A stretch of 36,901 bases of DNA from Chloroflexota bacterium (GTDB taxonomy: Bacteria; Chloroflexota; Dehalococcoidia; Lucifugimonadales; Australimonadaceae), in assembly GCA_027618515.1 (NCBI GenBank), contig JAQCEV010000021.1, positions 1 through 36,901 of the forward strand, given 5' to 3'. How positions within the stretch are numbered: the first letter of the stretch is position 1; each line of letters opens with the position of its first letter. This document shows, in pieces, positions 31,095 through 36,901 of this stretch. Position numbers and translations under genes: made by a program. Below the pieces are notes generated by a model that saw only the letters and a list, made by a program, of their open reading frames with translations, had not been told where the DNA came from and did no database searches.

Positions 31095-32162
31095 GAACGC
31101 CGTGACGATGAAGTTGGGCGCATCGACGACCTGACTGATCTTGAGATCCACCGCGACGCTGCAGATCACGTACGCCTGCTCGGGCGTGAACTCCCGGCTT
31201 ACCAGCACCTCGATCATCTCCAGAAGCGCATTACGGCACGCCACGTTCAGATCCTCTGACGCGTTTGCCCCGTCTTCGTGGATCGGCATGCCAATGGTCG
31301 CCGTGAAGCGCTGTGGAGTGGGAGGCGCGTACGTCGTGTGTGAGAGGTGCGGCCCCCGCATCCGATACAAGCTCGTGCCGTCCTTGATCACCCGGAAGCG
31401 CACCGTCGTCGTCGCATCCATCTCGATCGCCTGCAAGCACACCTCACCGTCGCCCTGCGCATAGTGCGCGTCGCCCGTCGAGAAGAGGCCTCCTGGCATA
31501 CCCACCGGTAGCAGCAGCTTGGCGCCACGGGTCATCTGCTTCACGTCCATATTCCCGCCGTTCTCGCGTGGCGGCCCGGTACGCAGCCCTTCCGACGCGA
31601 TCGGGTCGACCGACGGGACAGCCTCCTGGGCCTGCGGTGGTCGAACGGCGCCGCCTCGCGCCAGGAGGTGAGCCTCACGTTTCGACCACGCCTGGAACTG
31701 CGCGTGTGAAGGAGAGACCGCGGCGACTCCCATGAAGGGCCCGCCGGGGATCTTCACGCCAGGAACCTGCTTGGAGGTAGCGAATCCGTTCTCGATATCC
31801 CAGATCGCCAGAAACGACTCAAACCCCTCTTTGAGATATCCACGTCCCGGACGAACGCCCGTGAATGCCCAATCGCTTGGCGTGATATCCAGGAACTCGA
31901 TCTCCAGCAGATCGCCAGGCTCAGCGCCTTTGACGTAGACGGGCCCCGTGAGCGGGTGCGCGCGATTCGGGCTCGTGTTCACCAGGTCTTGAGCCGTACT
32001 GTTGCGGCTGAGCTGGTTGTCGGCGGCAGAACGGGTCTCGATCACCACCTCTTCGCCCTGCTCGACTTCGAGGACAGGCTCGATATCCGGGTGGAACCGG
32101 TTGTGACCCTTCCCTGGCTCCTCCAGCAGCGACTTCGTGCGGTCGAGCTCGATGCTCTTCAT
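31068..32162 (-). CDS. Acetamidase/formamidase family protein
   Basis: The 364-residue FmdA/AmdA-type hydrolase shows the early HNRFHPDIEPVLEVEQGEEVVIET, then HPLTGPVYVKGAEPGDLLEIEFLDI, the conserved ENGGNMD, and the metal-site segment LFSTGDAHYAQGDGEVC. The C-terminal EMIEVLVSREFTPEQAYVICSVAVDLKISQVVD is also as in the family. Members hydrolyse formamide or acetamide to ammonia and the acid. The protein is cytosolic. GAGGAG precedes the ATG. It is convergent with the CHASE kinase gene. No urea or amide transporter lies nearby, so the physiological substrate is open. Confidence 0.93.
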   Translation of the reverse strand: MKSIELDRTKSLLEEPGKGHNRFHPDIEPVLEVEQGEEVVIETRSAADNQLSRNSTAQDLVNTSPNRAHPLTGPVYVKGAEPGDLLEIEFLDITPSDWAFTGVRPGRGYLKEGFESFLAIWDIENGFATSKQVPGVKIPGGPFMGVAAVSPSHAQFQAWSKREAHLLARGGAVRPPQAQEAVPSVDPIASEGLRTGPPRENGGNMDVKQMTRGAKLLLPVGMPGGLFSTGDAHYAQGDGEVCLQAIEMDATTTVRFRVIKDGTSLYRMRGPHLSHTTYAPPTPQRFTATIGMPIHEDGANASEDLNVACRNALLEMIEVLVSREFTPEQAYVICSVAVDLKISQVVDAPNFIVTAFLPEGIFDV

Positions 32163-32257
32163 AGCCCTCGTCTCCTCACTTGGCGCTTAGTAGTTGCCTC
32201 GCCTATCAATTTGCGTCTGCGGCTCCAGCGTGTGCGAAATACTCGGTATGCTTTAGT

Positions 32258-33115
32258 TCAGCGTGAGATATATTCGACGATCAATGCAGGGCCGTCCGCC
32301 GTTTCGGGTTCCTCTCGCGAGTTGACGCGTTTGGCGGTTTGCTGGCCGTCCTCATTGCCGATGATGATCCAACCGTGATTGCTCTCTGGCTCATCGAGCC
32401 ACGCCTGCACATCTGCCACCAACTGCGGGGTTGAGCCCCACGACACCGGTAGTATCTGGCCAGCTTCAGGTTCGCCAATCGAGGCCGTAACGCTGGGCTC
32501 TGCAATGAAATCCCCACCCGGGTTGCTCCACGTTTCGCCGGGGAACTCGCTGTAGGCCCACGTTGCATCCCCCTGCGTCGGGATGGTTCCACTACCTTCG
32601 CCGCCCGTTACGGATTGCGAGAGACCTTCCCCCCAGGTCCTAGTGACCCTGTGCACGCTCGATGGCTGATCACCCGTGCGCGTGCGCGAGATCGTCACCG
32701 CGAGTTTGGCGCTGACGATGACCACGCCTGCAGGCACGGCAGATGCGACGTCGAAGTAGAGGAGCGCCCGCCTTGCCTCGCGCTCGTTGGTAGAGCCGAA
32801 GAACAGATACTCCCCCGACCCGTTTGCGGCCTCGTCCAGCCCTCGATCGTAGAGCGTCGAGTCGCGAGCAGCCGGAATGGCCAGTGCCGTCGTGCCAACT
32901 TCAGCGGTTGGCGTAGGAGTCGCAACCGGCGCAGTAGTTGCCGTGGGAGTCGCTGCCAGCGTAGCCGTCGCCGTAGGTGCCGGAGCGGGCGTTTGGGTAG
33001 CCGTAGCCGTAGGTGAAAGAGTAGCCGTAGGCGTCGGTGGCGTACTCGAACACGCAACAGCCAGCGTGGCAACAACGAGTACAACGATCATAGGAATCCA
33101 GCGTCGGGTGGTCAT
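32258..33115 (-). CDS. Lipoprotein with DNRLRE-type domain
   Basis: The 285-residue protein has a lipoprotein signal ending LAVACSS, a linker of ~50 residues made mainly of Pro, Thr and Ala, and a C-terminal DNRLRE-like beta-sandwich (~80-283). Marks are ARDSTLYDRG, YLFFGSTNEREARRALLYFDV, WSNPGGDF, LVADVQAWLDEPESNHGWIIIGNED, KRVNSREE and ALIVEYISR. DNRLRE domains occur on secreted and cell-surface proteins and are thought to be structural or carbohydrate-associated. It is anchored outside the membrane by the window's LspA-type processing. It is monocistronic. Confidence 0.9.
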   Translation of the reverse strand: MTTRRWIPMIVVLVVATLAVACSSTPPTPTATLSPTATATQTPAPAPTATATLAATPTATTAPVATPTPTAEVGTTALAIPAARDSTLYDRGLDEAANGSGEYLFFGSTNEREARRALLYFDVASAVPAGVVIVSAKLAVTISRTRTGDQPSSVHRVTRTWGEGLSQSVTGGEGSGTIPTQGDATWAYSEFPGETWSNPGGDFIAEPSVTASIGEPEAGQILPVSWGSTPQLVADVQAWLDEPESNHGWIIIGNEDGQQTAKRVNSREEPETADGPALIVEYISR

Positions 33116-33319
33116 CGCGAGAGGCTCCGAGTCTTGAGTGAGATATTCCCCCTAGCTATGAACGGGCAAAAGGGATGGTTTCGGCGCTCTATTGGAGCAT
33201 GACGAGAGCCCCGAGGGAACCGGATACGTGTAAGCTTCCCGTCGAAGAGCCGTCCCCACGCCTGTCATGGGGCCATATTGGGGCCGCCCGCCATCTTGGG
33301 CCTGCCTAGAGGAGTCATC

Positions 33320-34360
33320 GTGCAATACCGTGAAGTCGGCGATACAGGGATCCACGTTTCGGAGATCGCATTCGGTGGCGGCGGCAACGCTGGCCTCATG
33401 GTCAGCGGAACGCCCGAGCAGCAGCTCGTGGCCATCGAACGGGCGATCGAGCTAGGCATCAACTACTTCGACCAAGCGCCTGACTACGGCGATGGTATCT
33501 CCGAGTCCAACCTCGGTCGTGCCCTCAAGCAACTCGGCGTGCGACCGTACATCACGACCAAGGTTGAAGTACGCGAGCCTGACCTCGACGACATCGCAGG
33601 CCACGTCGAGCGCTCGCTCGACGCCAGCCTCAAGCGCCTGGGCGTGGACTACGTAGACTTCGTCCAGATCCACAACGGCCCCGTGACGCACACGCCAGAG
33701 CTCAAGGGCAAGTCGTACACCAACCTGTCCGTTAGCGACTACCTACGCTCAGGTGGCGCGCTTGAAGGCCTCCAGCGCGTGCAGGCTGCGGGCAAAGCGC
33801 GATTCATCGGCTTCATCACCCGTGGCAACGACGCCGAAGCCGCGCGCCAGCTCATCGACACTCGCGCCTTCAACCTCATCAACGTGTCCGTCAACCTCAT
33901 CAACCCCACCGCGGCTGGCCTGCCCAAGGGCATGCGCGTGAAACAGGACTGGGGAGGCATCCTCGGCTACGCCGCCGCTCACAACGTCGGAGCGGCCGTC
34001 TACAGCCCCCTGGCGAGTTGGTACCTCAGCGACGCTGGTGCCTCTGGCGGAGCATCGCACCCGCTCGGGTACGGCGCCCGCACGCCAGAGACGGAGGTCA
34101 TCGGCAGGCAACAGGCTCGCATGCTCGGATTCCTCTCGAACAAACTGCACCCCGACACCCAAGCCGACGACCACGATCTCGCCCAAGCCGCCCTCCGCTA
34201 CGTGCTGTCGCTGGAAGGCGTCACGTCCGTCCTTGGTGGCTTCTCCGACGCCCTGCAGGTCACCGAGAACGCCGCGTCCTCAGGAGCAGGCCCCCTCTCC
34301 GCGGAGAACATGGCGCGCATCGAGATGGTCTGGCGAGGCAATTTCGGCCTAGAGGCCTAA
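33320..34360 (+). CDS. Aldo/keto reductase
   Basis: The 346-residue protein keeps the catalytic tetrad of the aldo/keto reductase family: Asp51 and Tyr56 in YFDQAPDYGDG, Lys81 in ITTKVEV, and His118 in FVQIHNGP. The TIM-barrel start VQYREVGDTGIHVSEIAFGGGG is typical. The C-terminal half has YSPLASWYLSD and, near the end, LGGFSDALQVTENA for NADP binding. It reduces aldehydes or ketones; the substrate is unknown. The start is GTG at 33320 with AGAGGAG upstream. It is preferred over an ATG at 33278 with no ribosome site. Confidence 0.93.
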   Translation: MQYREVGDTGIHVSEIAFGGGGNAGLMVSGTPEQQLVAIERAIELGINYFDQAPDYGDGISESNLGRALKQLGVRPYITTKVEVREPDLDDIAGHVERSLDASLKRLGVDYVDFVQIHNGPVTHTPELKGKSYTNLSVSDYLRSGGALEGLQRVQAAGKARFIGFITRGNDAEAARQLIDTRAFNLINVSVNLINPTAAGLPKGMRVKQDWGGILGYAAAHNVGAAVYSPLASWYLSDAGASGGASHPLGYGARTPETEVIGRQQARMLGFLSNKLHPDTQADDHDLAQAALRYVLSLEGVTSVLGGFSDALQVTENAASSGAGPLSAENMARIEMVWRGNFGLEA

Positions 34361-34411
34361 TCGCCTAGCCCAACCGCGAAAGCCCCTCTCGCTCAGCGGG
34401 CGCTCAGCCGT

Positions 34412-34417
34412 TATAAT
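34412..34417 (+). promoter_or_regulatory. -10 element of tRNA-Glu
   Basis: A consensus TATAAT lies 40 bases before the tRNA. The region 17 bases upstream has no good -35 match. Confidence 0.55.
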
Positions 34418-34457
34418 GACTCCGTCCGGCCAAACCCCTCGGGGTTTACCTCTGCGT

Positions 34458-34534
34458 GGCGCATTCGTCTAGTGGCCCAGGACATCGCCCTCTCAAGGCG
34501 GAGATCACGGGTTCAAATCCCGTATGCGCTACCA
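34458..34534 (+). tRNA. tRNA-Glu (CTC)
   Basis: The acceptor GGCGCAT pairs with ATGCGCT (one G-T pair), followed by A and encoded CCA. The D arm is around GTCTAGTGGCCC. The anticodon stem TCGCC/GGCGG carries loop CTCTCAA (anticodon CTC), and the T arm has TTCAAAT. It is a complete cloverleaf. Confidence 0.94.
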
Positions 34535-34688
34535 ACTTCAAGACAACGTCCTGCACCCACCTGCGGTACCGTATGTGGCGTGTTGAAAGAACGAAAGACC
34601 CCAGATATCCGAATGATCGATGCGATGCGAGGTGTCCGAACGGACGCCGGTAGCTAACTGGACTCGATCTCCCACCCAGAATCAGAGC

Positions 34689-34720
34689 AAAGCCCGCCGG
34701 CAACGGCGGGCTTTCTTTTT
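34689..34720 (+). terminator. Strong terminator downstream of tRNA-Glu
   Basis: An 11-bp perfect stem (34689-34699 with 34704-34714) with loop GCAA is followed by CTTTTT. The 150 bases between the tRNA and this hairpin hold no gene I can support. Confidence 0.88.
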
Positions 34721-34772
34721 GCCCTCGCCGTATGCCTCCAATAGCGACCGCAAACACCCCAGGAGGACGACC

Positions 34773-35180
34773 ATGCCTGACGAGATTCAACTACGCACGT
34801 GCACAAAGGCAGACATCCCCAACGTGCTAGCGCTCTGGGAGCATGCCGCCACCACCCACGGCTACCCCGACACCGCCGCCGCCGTCGCAGTGCGACTCCA
34901 GCGCGATCCCCAGCTATTCGTCCTCGCCGTCGTCGCCGCCTCTCCCGCGAACGCGACCTCCGAATCCATCGTCGGCTCGCTCATGGGCGCCTGGGACGGC
35001 TGGCGTGGCTACATGTACCGCATGGCCATCGTCCCCGAGCTCCGCCGCAACGGCCTCGCCACCCGCCTCGTCCACGAAGTCGAACGTCGCCTTGCCGCCA
35101 TCGGCGCCACCGACTTCTGGGCCGCCCTCGGCTACGCCCCCCAAACCACCATCGCCGACTACGCGAAGACGCTGGGGTAG
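34773..35180 (+). CDS. GNAT family N-acetyltransferase, internally shortened
   Basis: The 135-residue protein has the GNAT beginning (IQLRTCTKADIPNVLALW) and the acetyl-CoA loop (YMYRMAIVPELRRNGLATRLVHEVERRLAAIGA). It then jumps directly to DFWAALGYAPQTTIADYAKTLG. In relatives, about 14 residues forming strand 5 and the conserved Asn stand between the GA(T) and the FWxALGY segments. Their in-frame absence may destroy activity or reflect a misassembly. GGAGG precedes the ATG. The substrate is unknown. It lies between the tRNA-Glu terminator and the second HigBA module. Confidence 0.75.
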   Translation: MPDEIQLRTCTKADIPNVLALWEHAATTHGYPDTAAAVAVRLQRDPQLFVLAVVAASPANATSESIVGSLMGAWDGWRGYMYRMAIVPELRRNGLATRLVHEVERRLAAIGATDFWAALGYAPQTTIADYAKTLG

Positions 35181-35187
35181 GGGGGCG

Positions 35188-35216
35188 CTTGACGTAGAAC
35201 GGAGTACGTACTACGT
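35188..35216 (+). promoter_or_regulatory. Promoter and operator-like palindrome upstream of the second higB
   Basis: TTGACG at 35188-35193 and TACGTT at 35211-35216 are spaced 17 bases and fit a -35/-10 pair. A 20-bp inverted repeat (AACG.AGTAC/GTACT.CGTT, 35197-35216) covers the -10. This is where HigA repressors usually bind. Confidence 0.55.
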
Positions 35217-35225
35217 TATAGCACG

Positions 35226-35519
35226 ATGATCGTTTCGTTCCGGGACAAGCCATCGCAGGATATCTACGACGATGGCCAGTCATCTGCGGCACGGAGGCGA
35301 CTTCCTCAGCAATTGTGGAGGGGTGCTCAGAGGAAACTGGACCAATTGCAACGCGTGGAACGCTTGGATCAATTGGCGATTCCGCCCGGAAACAAACTTG
35401 AACCCTTGCGAGGCGACCGCTTGGGGCAGTACAGCATCCGCATCAATGACCAATTCCGCATCTGCTTCGCTTGGACAGACCAAGGCCCAAGCGCCGTCGA
35501 GATCACTGATTACCACTAG
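35226..35519 (+). CDS. higB: HigB-type mRNA interferase toxin, second copy
   Basis: The 97-residue protein matches the HigB family: AQRKLDQLQRVERLDQLAIPPGNKLEPLRGDRLGQYSIRINDQFRICFAWTD, ending VEITDYH. It is paralogous to the toxin at 19966-20247. Like it, this one is encoded first in the pair, 23 bases before the antitoxin. No Shine-Dalgarno site is seen. A palindrome and promoter-like pair lie immediately upstream. Confidence 0.92.
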   Translation: MIVSFRDKPSQDIYDDGQSSAARRRLPQQLWRGAQRKLDQLQRVERLDQLAIPPGNKLEPLRGDRLGQYSIRINDQFRICFAWTDQGPSAVEITDYH

Positions 35520-35542
35520 AACCGTGCGCAGAGGGCAAAGTC

Positions 35543-35863
35543 ATGGCGACCCACAACCTACCCAAGCATCGACCGCCGACCCATCCCGGCGAGATGCTCC
35601 TCGAAGAATTCCTCAAACCCCTGGGGATCCCCCAAACTGACTTCGCCCAACGGATCGGCGTCTCCTACGTACGCCTCAACGCCATCATCAACGGCAGACG
35701 TGGAGTCACCCCCAACACCGCCCTGCGCCTCGAGCGCGCCACCGGCATGACCGCCGACTTCTGGCTCGGCCTCCAAACCGACTGGGACCTCTGGCACGAA
35801 CTCCACTCCCCCGCAGCCCACGAGATCAGCGCCATCAAGCCCCTCCCGCACGTCGCGGCTTAG
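35543..35863 (+). CDS. higA: HigA-type antitoxin, XRE family, second copy
   Basis: The 106-residue protein shows the HigA signature: HPGEMLLEEFLKPLGIPQTDFAQRIGVSYVRLNAIINGRRGVTPNTALRLERATGMTADFWLGLQTDWDLW. The helix-turn-helix is in the middle, and it should repress the operon and block the toxin. It is preceded by GAGGG. The stop is followed within 2 bases by the poly-C tract. Confidence 0.92.
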   Translation: MATHNLPKHRPPTHPGEMLLEEFLKPLGIPQTDFAQRIGVSYVRLNAIINGRRGVTPNTALRLERATGMTADFWLGLQTDWDLWHELHSPAAHEISAIKPLPHVAA

Positions 35864-35865
35864 CG

Positions 35866-35893
35866 CCCCCCCCCCCCCCCCCCCCCCCCCCCC
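35866..35893. repeat. Poly-C tract of 28 bases
   Basis: A pure homopolymer of 28 C begins 2 bases after the second higA stop. Such a run is prone to slippage in the cell and to miscounting in sequencing, so its exact length should not be trusted. It lies between two genes and not in a coding frame. Confidence 0.9.
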
Positions 35894-35989
35894 GCGCCCA
35901 ACGCCCAACTCGTCTACCCTGTGCGCTGACGACCCATCGCTCACCCCACCGACGAGCGCCATGCCCCACCCACGCCCTCTATCCCACGA

Positions 35990-36901
35990 GTGGAGACCAT
36001 CATCCCTGAAATTGACTTCGTCGTTGATGGATCAGCGATAGCGACCAGCCTCTTGCGCGTACTGCTCATCACGCTCGCCTCGTTTCTCGGATATATCGCC
36101 GTCACGAGGGCCACACGGAAAGCAATCGAAGCCCGGATTCCCTTGATCAAAGAGGAGAATCGCCAACGACTAAGCGCCCGGGCAACCACCATCACCAGCG
36201 CGCTGAGCCAAGTCATCAAAGTCGCCGTCGTCATCCTTGCGCTACTGGCGATCCTGGCGGAGGTCGGCGTACAGATCGCACCCATGCTCGCAGCCGTTGG
36301 CGTCGTCGGCCTCGCACTCGGCTTCGCCGCCCAAGGCATCGTCCGCGACTACATCCACGGCATCTTCATACTCATCGAGGACTGGTACAGAGTCGGCGAC
36401 TGGATCAAGATTGATAGCGATGAAGGAGAGGTTGAAGAAATAAGCCTGCGCCGAACCGTGCTCCGCAACATGGACGGCACACTCATGATCCGCCCCAACA
36501 GCAGTGTCGTAACGGCCAGCAACATGACGAGGGATCTGGCTCGACTCAACATGACCGTCAGCGTCGCCTACGGAACCAACATCGAAAAAGCATTCGCCGC
36601 TATCAACCGCGTGGGCCTTGAATTCAAAGCGGATGAACTCTGGAGCACGAACCTACTCACCGCGCCTGCGGCCTTGCGGATCAGCGACCTGGGTGAATCC
36701 GGCATAGACATACTCATCCGCGCGGACACCAAACCAGGCACCCAATGGGGCATCTCCGGCGAATTCAGGAAACGCCTACTCGCCCAGTTCGAGCTGGACG
36801 GCATCGAAATCCCCTTCCAGCACATGAAAATCTACTTTGGGAACCCCCAGGACACCCCACGCTCTCTACCAGAGGCACCAACCCCCCCACCGACTAGTCC
36901 C
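35990..36901 (+). CDS. MscS-type mechanosensitive ion channel (3' end outside the window)
   Basis: The frame is open from the GTG at 35990 to the window edge (304 codons, no stop). The N-terminal part has helices LLRVLLITLASFLGYIAV and VIKVAVVILALLAILAE. The pore-lining TM3 follows (MLAAVGVVGLALGFAAQGIVRDYIHGIFILIED), with the Gly/Ala pattern of MscS. The beta domain is in WIKIDSDEGEVEEISLRRTVLRNMDGTLMIRPNS and the C-terminal domain continues to IPFQHMKIYFG. It releases solutes on osmotic downshock. The Pro-rich end may be close to the C-terminus. The gene starts within 100 bases of the poly-C tract. Confidence 0.92.
   Translation, partial: METIIPEIDFVVDGSAIATSLLRVLLITLASFLGYIAVTRATRKAIEARIPLIKEENRQRLSARATTITSALSQVIKVAVVILALLAILAEVGVQIAPMLAAVGVVGLALGFAAQGIVRDYIHGIFILIEDWYRVGDWIKIDSDEGEVEEISLRRTVLRNMDGTLMIRPNSSVVTASNMTRDLARLNMTVSVAYGTNIEKAFAAINRVGLEFKADELWSTNLLTAPAALRISDLGESGIDILIRADTKPGTQWGISGEFRKRLLAQFELDGIEIPFQHMKIYFGNPQDTPRSLPEAPTPPPTSP

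Noticed and set aside
1-36901. CRISPR array, prophage or transposon
   Set aside because: No regularly spaced repeats, cas genes, integrase, transposase or phage structural genes are present. The repeats seen are short, few and explained above.

Overview
The window looks like a piece of a GC-rich bacterial chromosome, most probably from an uncultured Chloroflexota of the Dehalococcoidia/SAR202 type. That assignment is an inference from the gene mix: a Rieske-type aromatic-ring oxygenase, FmdA/AmdA amidase, aldo/keto reductase, class II aldolase and isochorismatase-like hydrolase, DNRLRE and DUF4382 lipoproteins with TP-rich linkers, and many signal-transduction kinases. There is no 16S rRNA to confirm it. 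No prophage, integrase, transposase, CRISPR array or obvious biosynthetic cluster is present.

Layout. 0-4 kb (minus strand): two tandem related lipoproteins, the longer carrying a SecD-like C-terminal module but broken, then a DUF488 protein, a MoaD-MoaE fusion and a membrane-anchored dihaem cytochrome c. 4-11 kb: a small Cys/His protein, an isochorismatase-like hydrolase, a triple-PAS histidine kinase, an ECF sigma factor with a membrane partner, and the AAA+ ATPase RarA. 11.02-11.58 kb: about 560 nt without a credible gene but densely packed with helices, a candidate large structured RNA. 11.6-19.4 kb: threonine aldolase divergent from lspA-rluD, a DUF4382 lipoprotein, a damaged Rieske oxygenase, gltX and a DUF1330 protein. 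19.5-25.2 kb: an accessory patch starting at tRNA-Gln, with a HigBA module, two overlapping unknown genes, a class II aldolase, a secreted protein, a partial copy of the tRNA-Gln, a Fic AMP-transferase, duplicated repeats and tam. 25.2-31 kb: an MFS exporter, a zinc-ribbon peptide, an ABC-2 transporter pair and a CHASE-PAS histidine kinase. 31-36.9 kb: formamidase, a DNRLRE lipoprotein, an aldo/keto reductase, tRNA-Glu, a GNAT protein, a second HigBA module, a 28-base poly-C run and a MscS channel that runs off the end.

Two themes cross the window. First, four otherwise good genes are frameshifted, and each is repaired by adding one C to a CCC run in the coding strand. This points to a systematic homopolymer error in the assembly rather than four independent gene losses. 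Second, the two HigBA modules are paralogous and each lies next to a tRNA gene. The stretch from tRNA-Gln to its partial copy, followed by the duplicated tam tail and repeats around fic, records several rounds of recombination.

Transcription is mostly in short units. Several starts lack a Shine-Dalgarno sequence and sit a few bases after a -10-like hexamer, as expected for leaderless messages (lspA, the CHASE kinase, higB, the MFS gene).
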